From positions 170,371 through 234,370 of the forward strand of contig CAJQUW010007086.1 of NCBI GenBank assembly GCA_907163375.1: DNA of 64,000 bases, written 5' to 3'. Within the stretch, counting starts at the first letter, position 1, and each line of letters begins with the position of its first letter. The translations under genes and the position numbers were made by a program. Under the pieces are notes generated by a model. It saw nothing but the letters and a program-made list of their open reading frames with translations. It ran no database searches and had not been told where the DNA came from. Shown here piece after piece: positions 14,901 to 29,900 of this stretch. This DNA comes from Prostheceraeus crozeri (lineage: Eukaryota; Platyhelminthes; Polycladida; Euryleptidae).

Positions 14901-17900
14901 GATGAAGAAAGTTGCTTTACTGGCTAATTCGATAATAGGTTCTCTTAATTGTCTGCTTGGGCTAATAAAAAATACCTTGCTGGTGATCGGTTTTCCTCTC
15001 AGACACACCAGCCTGCATGCATTCAAATCAGCAACCATTTAGCTAAGTTAAATTCTCTGGACGTCTGATATATAAGTATATCATAGATAAATGGATAGAT
15101 AGGTGGCCGACTTCGTTACTGCTGATCGAATTAGATCGATGTAGCCCTAACCGATTCCTTATCTTCTTGCATCATCACTCTAGCCTTTAAATATTCGGTC
15201 ATTATTTCCCATTTTCATGCAATAAGTCAAAACTCACTTCTGTTGGTTTCGCCTCATCAGATTCTTCTTCACCTTGTTGCGCTCTCAGTTGTTTCAATGT
15301 GGTTGCAATCAAATCGACATCACTTGAAAATCCGAGCAACTCTTTGTATTCAGACCTTGCATTTGATGAGTATGAGGTCTGCAATTCAACAAACATCATT
15401 AAACATCTTGAGTGGGAGAACAAAGAATTCTTCAGGGTTTCACTGAGAGAAGAGGAAAACTTTAAATGAACTTGATGGGGATTCCAATGACCATCGCTAT
15501 TCGAAAGTCAAGTCTGCTGTGCTCGCAATTCTGAGTAAACTGGTCCATCGTTAAAATGATGAATGATTAGTTTCAATATCTTCTACGACTATTGTAACGT
15601 CTCAATAGCATGCAACCACTTGTGGATTAAAACTACAATATGTGATTTATTCTTCAAGCCAAGCAAATCCGAGCGCATTTCAAAAATTCAATAAATCCGG
15701 TTCCAGCAGGATTTATAATTTTCAAATCCGTTGCTCTCTTACATTCATACATCATTTCCAAAGTAACTCAGTGTAACTGAAAAGCTACACAGAATCACAT
15801 TTTTTATCTCGCTTTAAAATGAAGAGCATCAACGACATATAAACAGGAGTGATCTGATAGAGACACCTCAACCTGTATATTTTCATAATGATGGTCAACT
15901 CATGTATGATGTAATTGATGAATAATAAACACTCTCTTTGGTTTGAAAGTACAGATCTCATAATGTTTGATTTCATGTGAAGCAGAATGTTGTATGTTTC
16001 TAACATAAGTTGACCACCAAATTTAATCAAATATTTTCAAGAGATGATCTCTTGAACAGAAAAAAGTTCATCGAAAATTTAAGTTGAAAATCAAGCAAGT
16101 TTATGTAGGCAAATTTTAGTTGAGACAAAAGAATGTTAAGTCAAAATTCAAAACCCTCCAATTAAGTTAAGTCTACAATTCAAAAACCGGAAACTCAATT
16201 GTCTCCGACAGTTTGAAAGTTGGCACATTCTTACATAACTCCAAGAGCTGTCAGAGGCCATTGATTTTCCGGCTACAAGTTTGACAGAGGCACAAGCTTT
16301 AGAGGTTGCTGAAGACGTTTCTGCAATCTAAATTTTAGTTTGAGACTTTACTTGGGGACGGTTCAGCATCATTTTGACCAGGAACCGGTATAAGTGTCTG
16401 AAAAATACCAAATTCAAGGCGAAATGCCTCGCAGTTAATGTTGTTGAGTTATTCTCAGAAACAATGCCAGAATGAGTAAATGTCCGTCGTTTATTAGTGG
16501 GCTATTCCATAAGGCATGACCACTTTTTGTAAAATCATGAAATTAATTTAATCATCAAACTATTAGTTGCATAATATAGCTAATGCACTATTTTTTGCTG
16601 TTCAGAAAGTATTTTTGCTTCAAGTTGAGCATTTTCGATTTGACCCTGAGTGAGGTTATTTTACGATTTTTTCTGATGAATTTTCATAAACATACATGTG
16701 CAACAATCCATAAAATTTTGCATCAACAGTCGTCTATGTGTGGCTGTGACTGCGTAACGGTAACAAAAATTTTACACGGGCGACTTTTTTCTACATTTGC
16801 CTGAATTTACCAGTGGTATTTAACGAGTGTTATTTAAAGTACAGTAACTTAAATCTCTTAGTCACTGTTGTACAGCGAGCGCAACAGTGACTTGATCTCG
16901 ATCTCCTGAAAAGATAGCGTATCATTAGATTTAGTATGCCATCAAAGAAAATAATGTGAAAATATAGGGTTAGGAGCATCAATAATTTTAAGTGGGAACA
17001 CGATGATAGAAAAGCGACTCTAATGTAACGAGCCTGTTTTATAGAATTACTCTATTACCAATATTGAAGACTATTTTTCATTTTTAGTATGCTCATAAAT
17101 AATAAATTGATTTGAAAAACAGGTCTAATGATTTCAACCTTTGTCAGATGATGAAAACTCACTCTTAGGAAATTCCAAATGTCACGCTCTATATCACTTT
17201 CTGAATTGTCAGCCTTCATTGTACAGAATTCTGTCATCTTCTTGCCTTGGACGATTGAGTCAAGTATTCTTGCCTGAGTTATCGTTTCTGTTTCGGTAAC
17301 AACTTGACTTAGATAAACAGTTCTGCCTTGTGCTGCTAACTGAGGATCACTGCTACGACTTTCGCTTTCATCAACACTACTTCCCCAGGTAATCAACTTC
17401 CCACCGAACGCAAATTTCGCCCCACATGGCCTTCGCATCCATGATGGCGCACGTCGTAAATAGCCCATGTGAAGTGCGGCGTCCTGAGAGGCTGGTGGCT
17501 GAGACACCGTGTGGAACGGATCATCAGAGTCTCCAAAGGACTCTGAAACTCGTTGCGGAGTTCGCTCAGGGCGAGACGTTCCTCCCATGAGGGAATAGAG
17601 TGAGACATGGCCATCGAATGAGGACGCAGCGATGAGAGCAGGATTTCGAGGGCACCAAGCAAGATCGAACACCCATTGACTCGGCAACTGAGCTTGATAC
17701 ACGATCTCTCCTCCGGTTTGGGCAGCATTAGGATTCCAGCAAATCATTTGATTATCTTTTCCACAAGAAAGAAGTAGATTTGGGTCTCGAGGACACCAAG
17801 ACATGGCAAGAACACCCTTTGTATGCTGCTCCATGCTTTGTACAGGACTAGTGGCGAAGCGCAGATCCCACAGCTGGATAACCGGCGTATGATCGTCCTC

Positions 17901-20900
17901 AGACGAGAGGCAGAGTTGTGTAGCGATGCCAGGATGCCAAGACACCAATTTGCATTTCATCTGAAAACAAAGAATCGTAAACGTATGATGCTAGTACTCG
18001 TACATGATTTTGAGTTGTCAATTGATCGTGGTGGGACATACGAAAATGCAAACCAGTTGTCATTGAAATTTTGGAATTTGTGCACTCTTGAATAATAATA
18101 ATAATAAGTATATTTTCAAGCAAATGGAAATCAAATTGTGATAAAGTAGTACAGGTAAATATAGCACGTTTCAGATAAAAACAAATTATGAAACTAGATA
18201 CACTGCGATCAGACACTGTTGTCTTTCCGGTTTAAGAAGGAAGAAACATAAGGAAAGAATAAGTGTTTATATTTTTCCGTACGTGTCATGTGTAGACGAA
18301 AATGCTTCGTGTAGTAAAGTCGCTCCGGAAAATATTTTTGTAGCAAGTGATTCTGGGTCAGTGAAACTTTTTGGAACAGTTTTTTGCTGATTCACAATCT
18401 CCGCTGTTTGACACGATTAGGATTCCATTTAAACTTGTGCTTGAAATTGTGATTATCATCATTTCGATATATAAATTTGAAGAATCTCTTGTCTAGCCGT
18501 TGCATTTTCTTCCCAAGACGCCTTGGTAGGTGAACGAAAACCGGACAAGAATACTCAATTGCAGATTGCATAATGCCTGCATAAATCATTTCAAGTTCTT
18601 TTAGACTAAGGTAATGTTTGAGCTTTTTGATAATAAAAAATCGGCGATTGCATCGTTTGACAGCTTCTCCGATGTGATCGTCCCATGACAGTTTATTATT
18701 CAAGACGACTCCAAGAATCCTCATTTTAGGAACCACAGGTAAAATGATTTCACAGAGCGAAATCAAAAATGCGATAGACTGGTCCATAAGAAACAATTTG
18801 ACTTTTGACATATCATGATGGATGATTTCTTCGTGTTCAAAGTCAATTTGTTTCTTATGTACCAGTCTATCGCATTTTTGATTTCGCTCTCAATTTCACT
18901 TTTCACTTCGCTTTGATTATAGATGGGAAGAATAAGATATATGTCATCAGCATATTTCACTTGTCTACTATTAGGTAACTTAACTTTCAAATCATTTGTA
19001 TAAATTGAGAATAATGCAGGTCCGAGCACTGATCCTTGCGCCACCCCTCTCAGCATGTCTTTCATAGAAGAACTTGTACCATTGATTTTCACAACAAGAT
19101 TCCGATTGGACAAGTAAGATCTCATAAAATTGACAAAGCCGTTTGGAAAATCCATGTCATGAAGCTTTTTGCATAACAGATCATGATTTACAGAATCGAA
19201 TGCAGATGATAGATCTAAAGATATTATCACAATCTCCATCGTGTCTTTGTCATCGTACAATCTCAGAGCGCTTTTTGTCAAGTCAATTAATGCAGTAGTT
19301 GTGGAATGAGATGCTAAAAACCGCGAAGTTTCCCCTGCTCCATGACTGTCAAAGTTTCTTGTCTCCGTTGAAAAAGCTCATCTTTCCCATGTTTCCCAAC
19401 TCAATCGTTTGATTTTTCAACGGATTATGATGCGTTAAATTTAAAAACCACGATATATACATTTGTGTCGACGACTTTTCATGGACTTTTTTAGCTGCAG
19501 TCCTTAATGCACGAGTATAACTTGTTCTTAAAGGCATAGTTCGGTCTAATGTTCAACCTTGTCTCAATGGCTTCTTCATTGCATGGCAGTCAATCTTGCT
19601 AACTGTAACGCACTTCTGATGTTTCAGTGAACAGCTATCATCAGATTGAGGAGACGAGATGACGTCGCATCTGCCAATGATCCGATACGCCACTGGTAGC
19701 ATGCTTCGTGACGAATCAGTGGGATGTAAGTCGAATAAGCGATATCGCAAGGCGATCAACGCACAGGGAGAAAATGAAGATGAAACAATGATGTACTATT
19801 AAAAGTCATTAACAGGAAGTCACTACTTTGTTTTCTGAATACAAGCAAAATCATCAAAAAGGCACAATACTGCGCAACTAAGAGCACAAACAAAACGAAC
19901 GATCTGAAGGACCCAGCCTTCTACAGCTTTCAGAAAGACAGAAAAATCCATGTGCAATAACATCGGACGAGCTCATTTTAAACCGCCTAGGTACAGTGTT
20001 GCATGTTCTGAACATTTCAAATAAAATGATAAAATGAAAGATCTAAGTGATATGATGTCGAAGGAATATTGTAAAATTAGACAGTCTCTATTCCATTTGA
20101 ATGAGCAGGCTGTAACATGCTTGAAATGGGACGCAAATTAGCTACAGATTTCTCTCGCTAAAAGACGTATACAAGCAAATGTTCTAGAAAAAATTAACTA
20201 AAGTCGGACCAAATTAGAGATGGCGCTATCAGCTATCGAGTCGAACTTGAGATCTTTTCAGATGAAATGGATACAGATTTTGATAGGTTCCGTGTGATGA
20301 CTCCTCAGAAAGCGAAGATAGTCGAGCTACTCCAGTTCGTCTAGCGCTTGATTTTCCAGATGATTAAAAACTGTTTGTGTTGAATTGCAGTATCGTCACA
20401 TTTTTTGTAGTTGTCGTATATTTCTGATGCCTATAGTAAATGCAGCTAATGTACATTTCAGAATCTGACAGCCAGCAAACAGCGAACAATCATGTGTTGT
20501 GTTTTGCCTTTCACAGGTGTGTGTGTGTGTGTGTGTTGCATCGTGATCTACCACACGTATCATTCGATATATCTCAATTCAAGAATAATACATTTACTTT
20601 AGGCCCATTCAGAGATTTGTTTGCTTGAATTCTACAGGGTTCCTCTATCAGCCAACCACAGTGAACCTCCTGTCTAGTGTGCGGTGTTCTGCTTCTCAGC
20701 AAGCATGAATTGGCGGCTGTGAATTCATCATGAATCTTTGACATGAAATTGCGGGCAAACTAGCGATCAGATAAATGTAAAAGTGATAGGAAATCGTCGA
20801 AGTGATTGAATACTTTAATCTTCAGAGACAAAATTTGTTTCTGAAATTGACCGAACTACAACTTAAAATTATACATTACTTATACTTTCAAATAAAATGC

Positions 20901-23900
20901 TACTACACGCAATCAGACTGAAACAGACTGGTGGTCTTCGATAGTGAAAAAAATAGCCTGAAATGCTTGAATGATTTATAAAAATAGTTCAAAAATTTAT
21001 CAATGACTTGAATAGATCGCGTGATGCTTTTTTTACCTACAGGGATCTGCCTACAGGGCCATGGTCATGCCTATTTTTAACTCATGCAATATTAAGTATT
21101 TAAGCTGCTGAACATTGAAATCACATCATAAAATCTGCTACGAACGAATTGAAGGTGAGAACATACATTTACGGTCTTCTTGGTACGAGTATCATGATGA
21201 TATACAGCTCTGGTACTGAACCACTACATACTTTACGACTTCAGAAATCCTTTATATTATCATCAGATTAGCTAACTTATCAAATTATCCTTTAAATGCA
21301 ATTATCTAGAAACACTCATGCATACAGAACGATTAATCAAAAAACTATACACATGTGTTTACTTGCATATTTTGCGTTTCCTTTGTGCATCCATGAATAA
21401 TGTAACTGCACACCGCAAAAAATTCACATACTTAGCACCCAACTTCTTATCATTAATAGCCCGTAAATATGCTTGTAGGAAATGTAAAACGAAATTTTCC
21501 TTCTACAAGCTTTCGCGAAAGTTCAATAGTAGACGAATTTCTGTGGTCTGCACATTGATTTTAATTTAGAAAATATGCCTTGGCTGAGCATTCAAAAAAA
21601 TAAAAATAGGAAAGCCAAGTAACTGATACTAGTTTTTATGAAACAATTATAACAAATTGATTTTGGCTAATAAGCTTAGTTATCTCAGAGTTGCAACAAA
21701 TCGAATTCGACTTGTTATACCTAGATAATGACTACGTCCAGATGCCGAAATAAATTGGTTTACGGCATTTGAAGTAATATCAGTCATACATGGCTTTCCT
21801 TTTTCATTTTGACTTTAGGTATAAGTCGTCCTCTCATGGTGGTCATGGCTTTATGAAGATCTCATTCACATAATTGACTTTATGTCATCTGATGTGCTCT
21901 TATACGTACGTATAATCATTCAGTCTTCGGATGAATAATAAGAAATTAATAAGAAATAATAATTAACATCTTAAAATACCTGATTATTTTCGACTCTAAA
22001 AAATCATTCAGTCTTATGGAAGGTCCAAAATGCCTTTCAGCTGGAGGAAATTCTTTTCCTATGATTGAGAGTTCCCATGATGATTTTGTATACATTGAGA
22101 AGCAACATCACGTGATAGATCAAAGAGTCATCAAAGATAGATCAAAAATATGAAATCATGCTAATCTGTAAATCAAAACCATAGTCAAAACATAGAGAAA
22201 CTGCTGTCGATTATGAAACCACATCTGAGTAACTGGGGTGAGGGTAGGCAAAATGACTTTGAAAATACAATTATACTCCACCATACAGAGTGGACCAGAC
22301 ATCTTCGGCTTGGCTCCTAACTTTATAACTTACCGGTCCGAATAATAACTTACCGGACCGAAGACTTCTGAGTCACTCTGTATACAGCATGAAACCACAC
22401 TGGTACAATACCAAATCACATTTGGATATCAAATCTGGCATCAAAATTCATGCTTTATTTATACATCAAATTATGTTATAATTCAGCAGGCATAACAGCA
22501 ACTCACTCGAGACATGCCATCTGATACTTTGATGATTGGCTCGTTTTTCTTCAAATCCCAAACAACACACCGATTCGAAAACGTTGAGGCCAGGATATGT
22601 TGAACTTTCTTGTTCCACGCTAGACATAGAACGTCTTCGGGAGGCTAAAATATTCAAAGATATCATTATTCAAACAGTTTACTATTAAATTAAAAAGGAC
22701 ACATTGCACTCAAATTTCATATTATTTACAGAACAATTTTGAGAAGAAAAATTTATTCATTATTGCTTTTCCTTTTCAAGTATAAATATGCTAACTCCAA
22801 GACTTAAACCATTGGAGACCCACACATCCGGTAACTTGAGCAATAAAATCTGTCATTAAATTCCAATATTGAACTTTACGGTTTTGCGAATCCACACCGC
22901 CAAGACTAGAATTTTAATCGAAGCTTTGTCATTTATGAAGCAGTAGATTTGAAATATTTGAAAGAATTCAATAGCACCGATTTCAGTATGTCATGCACGC
23001 ATCATCATTAGTGACAACAACAAAGAGCAAGAAATGCACTTTTTTTGTTCTTTGTTGTTCTCACTGTTGACAGTACGCGTATGACGTACTATAACCGGCA
23101 AGAGAATAAAATCATTCTGATGACATCACTGCAGCGACTTTCTGTGAACTCAATAGACTTATGCGTGATGCTGATTTTATTATCTACTATCTTATCCTCA
23201 TGCATCGGGATATAAGGCCATTTGACTTTTTGAGATTTTCGATTGTAGATCGGGTTTCCCTACGACATCCTCCCCGCCATCCTTATAGTATCATAGAAAG
23301 AGGTAATGCCTTAGAAATATTTTGAATTGTTTGAAGAACTAGAGGTAAAATGAGGTACACGTGTATCAATCTATGACCCAATTCTGAAGAATACCTGCGG
23401 CTAACAAGTATCCATGGTTATTTGCTGCTTGCATTAGCTAGGTCGCAAAAAACGAATGAAATTATTAAAAATGACATCTGTTTCATTGTAATTTAGACAA
23501 ATGCTCCTAAAGTATTATCCACATTTCTAGTTTTTGCTCTTATACATAGATTGGGGAAACAGGGAGGTCTCTTAGCGAGAGGATAATTGGACATCGCTTT
23601 GATATTAAACATAATGACCAAAATAAAGTGGTGTCATTTCATTGCTAGAACATGATCATCAAGACCATAACGTGAAAGTGTCCATATTGGACAAACTCGA
23701 AGAAAGTGAAAATGAACGAAAAAAGGAAAGAAATGAAATTTATAAGTCAATTGATGACCGATTACCCTTTGGATCGAATATGCAGGACGTTTCACAGCGG
23801 TCATCTTCATTTGACCCTAAATCTCCTAACTCTGTGTGTGAACAGCATGGCTGCTAATTGACATTAAGAATCTATAAATTATTCCATCCCTTCTGTTTCT

Positions 23901-26900
23901 ATGATTCTATGCATGCAATCCTGATATCAAGTTTTCAATGCTTGCACCATTTGAATTTTGTATATCGTTCTATTCCTGATGAAGGGTAAGAGTGGTTGCT
24001 CCACTCCAATCCGAAACCGGTAGAATTAAAATTTGATGACATCTGCTTGATTTAATTACTATAGAGAAGTACAGAATCAAATTAAGCAATTGCAAATTGA
24101 ACAGAAAATAATAACACACGCAACATCTAATGCACCTTGAACTTCGAAAACGCTGAACAGGAATTAAGTGAAGGATGTCCTAAATGCAACCGCTACCCAT
24201 AATTATTCGCAAATATTGCTGAAACAAAATCAAGAACAATACATGTAAATAGAATTCAGGGATATTGGGATGTGATGATTTAAGGCATTGGATGGATTAC
24301 AGTGAATTGGCACTTTGTTAATAACAAATAATGTGCTATATTCACAGATACAATGCTGTCCACTGGAATATTCGGATTAACTATTTTGTTATCATCTAAG
24401 ACAAAGATCGGATACCAGCATCTAAAGATATTGAAAAAGAACTCAAATTTTGCCAAAAAGCTTTTTGTCATTTCAGCTTTCAATACAAGTAGTTTCAATT
24501 GCTTTGTCGGCATGAGTATGAGGTGATTAAGTTCAGCATGAAAAAGCTACTTAGGATTAGTTATGCCTCATGGTAAGACATCAAAAAAATACTCATTTTG
24601 ACTTAGTAATAATGTGACTTCATAAACTGCATTGATAATCGGATCCCAGTTGAAAAAATGAAAATACTTGCATTATTCAAAGTACCTACCACCTGAAGTT
24701 GTCATTGAATTTGACTGTTGTTTGAAACATTTCTCCAATTTTAAAAAATTTCATGATTGGAGGCGTAACTCTCCATAAATGTAAAGGGATTTAAAAAGCT
24801 AATGAATGAGTACTATTTTGCTGCCTATCTGCCTGTATTCATTCAACTGAATATTAATCATGTCGACATTATCCTACTTAAATTTAAACTGACTTGATAT
24901 TAAAAAAGCTTAGTGCAAACCGCACAGCGACTCAGCATTCCTTCAACCGCCCCTGTTCCTTTCGTAGGAAGCATGCCTGACAAGTATCAAATTACTATTT
25001 TTTATTAGCTATCAAAGATCCGTGTTATAGAGTAAAGCTACTCATCTGAGATAGAGATCAGAAGATATTACCAACATATAATCATTTGCTCAGATTTTGC
25101 ATGAAGATTACATGGGCCAGTTGTTTGCATGATTATGTTGTATATTTTTGATTTACTTGATAAATATGCAATCCATCCAAAGCTTATATTGAAATATGTA
25201 TATTTGTAAAAGCGAAAACCCTTACGCAACCTCAATAACCAAGGTTCGCACACTTGAGAATAACTAAACATCCATAATAGGTAACAGTTCGATGTTGACA
25301 CCGACTGAGAATCGTAAATGCATAACTTACTTCAGTTTCGCAAAGCTGAATGGATTCGAATAGCGTTAGAATAGTTGAAATATTTTCTTAAGTAAAATTA
25401 CAATACAAGGCCAAAATTCAAGTTAGAAAAGATACATGTAGGTCAAAACCAAAAATTGGTATACTGTAATGAATTCCTCACAAAATGTTATTTACATGAA
25501 GAAATAAAAATAAGAAAAATCTTGTCAAAAACAACAAAAAGCATATGGTAATGCGATAAGTTATATGAATTGTTGGCCTATGACCTTACGACGAGAGTGA
25601 ATTCATCCACGTCATCAGACACAATAGCTGATATCTTGTCAAAAGTATTTCTCATAAGAATGGATAATTTCAGACACTTATATAAGAGGGCACACACCAT
25701 TCTGCTACTCGTATTCAGGTAAAATCCTCAAGTAAAGCAACATATTCCACTATTAGAAATACAACCAAGAACCTAATGTAAAAAGCTTTAGAAATAGAGC
25801 ACGACGATCCTGCTATATGAATACTTTGGGAACTTAATAAGACTCGTGGGAATATTGTCGCTGGGTGCTATTTGGATGTGAGGAGCATAGTGCAAAAAAT
25901 CACTTTACTGGAGATCTTTTCTTGCAATGATATCTTCAGAAACTTGAAATACTCCAACTTCCGAAAATTATCTTTATCAATCGATATATAGCCATGTTAT
26001 GAACACATGGGCATTGGCTATCCAAAAACATTAGCCGCACGTTTTATAGCAAAAACACGTTTTACAAACGCGAGCTGCTACACTGAGAAGTCTTGAACAG
26101 TAAAAAGCCATACACGTTTATGCCATCATACCCCTGTAGCTTATCAGTTATATCTTGTGAAGTGAAATTAGTGAAGTGAGTTGTGAAGTTCCAATATGAT
26201 TACTGAATGCATTTATGATGTCAACCAAAAATACGTTCAGTGATAATATTGGAACTTCAAAATTCTTTCTTCGCATTTGTGCTCAGATGATGTCGCTATC
26301 GCGTTGTGCTACATTTAAAAATTGATTAACTACACACCTCTATTGTAAAAGATGACGCTTGTATTTTTAAGTACAACTGATGCAAACATATGACATTGAT
26401 GTGGAGCAAATTGATGCGCAAGCAAAATACGAAAAATATGGGTATATTGCAGACAAAATCGGTGAAAAATTTGTAAAAAGTGAAGCATAATTTAATTAGA
26501 TAAATAGACTATATTCGATTTATTCCGCAAAAAATTTTGAAAATTGAAGGATTCATTTGTCGCAAAATGTTAGGTTATTTACATTCGTTGAAATTACGAT
26601 TCTCATATAAATCAAAAAATACGAGTATTTACATTTTCATCCCTCTTTCCCTGTTCAACTACCTGTTTCCATGAATTTGGAATTGTGCTACACCTATGCA
26701 AGCATTCTGACAATGGTCATCTAATGAATACCAAAACTAATTGCCTATTGCAGTTATTTATGTAGTTTTGACTCTTCAAAAAATGTCAATTCAAATTTTT
26801 GTTTTTTCTCAAATCTTTCGATAAGACTTTGGAACTGAAAACAGACCCCAAGTTGCATGGATTAATGAACAGGAATCTGCAAAAAAACTGGTAACATATC

Positions 26901-29900
26901 TACAGTAACAACTCTGTTGGCTTCCCACGCTTAGTATAAAATGAGTAATGCGGTGAACTAGGTAAAATTGTGATGTTTTTGTAAATAGAATAATTACATG
27001 GTCAGTTGATGAGTAAAAATGTTTCCGATATGGATCTCAACAACAAGAATCAAGATATAAGAGTATATATCATAAACGTGAATCGAAGTGATCACGTATA
27101 CTTTAATGCATACAAATATTACATTTTATGATTGAAATCAGTGTTACCACAGGTGCTTACTTGATCGACTGCTTTACACACAACCAAAAACTTCACACAC
27201 TTATGAAGCAATGACATTCTGGTAGAAAGGAATTTACAGATCTAGAGCAACTATGCCTTCCATTCACATTGACAGTATGTCACTACCCCCACCCCACTGA
27301 AGTTTGAACGGGGTTCGACCTCTAGAGGCAAAAAAGATCGTTAGGCCAAGCACTTCCCCACTGTGCTGTGCTACCGAGATCACACTTGCTAAAAGTGACT
27401 ACTACATGTACATTATAAAACAGGCTTCGTAGCAACCACATTCATCGTTTACACTAATTCTTGTAAAAGTGAAAATAATAAATGAGAATGAGAATCATCA
27501 GAAATAAAGTGCTGGAAGAGTCAACGAAATAATGTTCCTTTATATTAGTCTACTTCGATCATGATTTTTTTTTGTTTCCCAAAATGAACGCCTTAAGACT
27601 ATATTTCAGAAACATTTCATAAAAAATTATGAAATTCCCTGCAAACTTTGGCAGCTGAAGCGTCGGTTCTATCTGGAGATATTAAAATAGGACTCGATTT
27701 CCTTGTCCCCCATGTCTATAAAATCGACAAAGTGCGCAAATCCAAAGCAGACACGGAGTATGATCTTTTGTTGCGGTTTCAAAGAGAAGTTATCTCTCCC
27801 TTAGTTTAGACAAATAATTTATTTTGCGGTAGGCACAAGAAGTAAAAACCCGTCCGTCACGCTTCGTGCTGTGGACAGTATCAAGGTTGCTGGCGGTTGA
27901 TACTGGCCACTGGACGAAACGCGTCGGGTTTTTAATATTCAGACTACTATGACAATATCTGATATTCTCGACTGTGCTATAAAGCTGTAAGGGCTTGAGA
28001 TGTGGTGCTGACACAGGTGGCTATGCATCCGTAGAGGCCTAGATTGTCAGAAAAATGGATGCCATGTTCTAAAGCAGGTTGAATGGCCACTGGGTTTGCT
28101 TGCCAAAGTCAGGAAGCAGTGACTACAACTTGACCATATCATATAAGAAGAGGATATTAGGCTTGCTATTTTGTCCACATTATAAGAGGCATGGAAAATT
28201 AGGATAGAATAGTCAATAAAGACCAGGCAAAACGAAATGCGCAATGTCATCCGGCTTAGGCATGGTGGACGCGTCAGGCAGGCAATGGAATAAGAACGGA
28301 CCGAGTAGGCAATTTTTGTCGGGCACGTCAGCATGGGCCACTTTGGGCATGACGGCCTACGACGACGACAGGTACATATACTGAAGACACTGTTGAAGCA
28401 CTTTGTTTCTGCTTTGTTTCACCTAAGTAGATAATGCCGCAAATTATGAGAAAATATTCTTGCTGCAACCTCTTTCAAACCATTCAAATTATTTCTTCTA
28501 AGTTAGAAACTTTGCGTGGCATGTGTAGGCAACTGTTACTAAGACAAATTAACATATCACAATTAACAAACGATATTACAACGATAGTTACAGACCTGCT
28601 TAATACATGTCGGTTTCTCTGAAGATGATGCGCAGGGCGCATCGAAAGTAATCGAAAAATTAAAATTAGCATTTGTTTGCCAACATCGGGCTCAGGGATT
28701 TCCCCCAAAACAAATAAAAACACTGTTGTAAAACAACTTATTGATTGACAATATTGTATCTTGAGGTAGCAATACGAATTACCTGAGATAACATGACCTC
28801 GGCAAAAACGTGATTTGTGAATTGTGGGGTGGCCCACAACTCTCCGCCCACAAAATCAACTGTTAATAGAAAATGTGTAATATATTTCAGCCAACCGTTT
28901 TCGTATTCTCGAAGATGATCAACCATGCTACATCTCCATGGCTTAAATCTCAATTGGTGCTCAAGCATGACTTCCTCAGGAGAAAAAACACACGTACACA
29001 AAAAGAGCGCTCAAATTTTCGTAAAACCTAACTTAGGTTAACAAAAATCTTTTTGGATTTTTGTGCCTTATCTTATGCTTACTTGTGTCCTTTGTTAGTA
29101 GTATTTTTCAGCCATTCTTTTATAATTTCGCATCTTTGTTATTCTGTTGGATTGATCTTTGAAGTGATGTCTATTTGTGTTAACTGTTTTCAATAAGCTG
29201 TATCTCATTCAGTTGTCTGACGATGGCCGCGTGCAGTGGTCGAAAGATCTCACAAATATAGTGCAGAAAACGAAGATCGGTTTTACGGATTCCTTCATAC
29301 TGAATATAAATAATACATGTATCTTTGCTTGATTTATGACATTTTGCAAAGGCATACACTTTTCGTTGGTGTAACTGCAAATTTTAACATAGAAATTTCA
29401 GGAAAATTGTTGATATACTTTAACGAAAAGTGTCTGTTTGTACACTTTACTTCATCCTCTGTCACTGAATGATAACTCATTTGAAAGATCATGATCTGTA
29501 GATGATTTCTATAATAACCAGTTCAACAAAATACCAATTTGTGTAACTTTTATGAGCAAAAATTCGAAAAAATGGAGTCAACACCTTAAATGTCACAATT
29601 TTACCACTGGAAATACATAGGATTGTGTTATCCTCTCTATTTCTGAAAAGCAAATGATCTGATCCGGCAGACGCGAAGTTTTGCAGTAGGTTAGAGGTGC
29701 ACTATGCTATGTGAAAGTTTTATGTACTACCTCGTTCCCTGCACAACTTCACGCTGGCTCCCGGACTAATACTTCTGATAACAACATTTCATAAATTTTC
29801 AAGACTTAATACCAAACAAAATCAGCCCACTATTATTCGGAATCCTGGCAAGATTTAGCTGATAATGATGATCTGTCCTGCTCAAACTGTCCTGGGTTAT

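Larger units (their letters stand above)
17961..22506 (-). other. Sec31 intron 4
   Basis: A 4546-bp intron containing a LINE fragment (18392-19330) with a fold-back, a GT microsatellite (20517-20536), an AAT microsatellite near 18092 and a small MITE (22284-22382). Confidence 0.85.

Noticed and set aside
28047..28334. 95-residue minus-strand frame
   Set aside because: No recognisable domain; a repeat origin is suspected but not shown.
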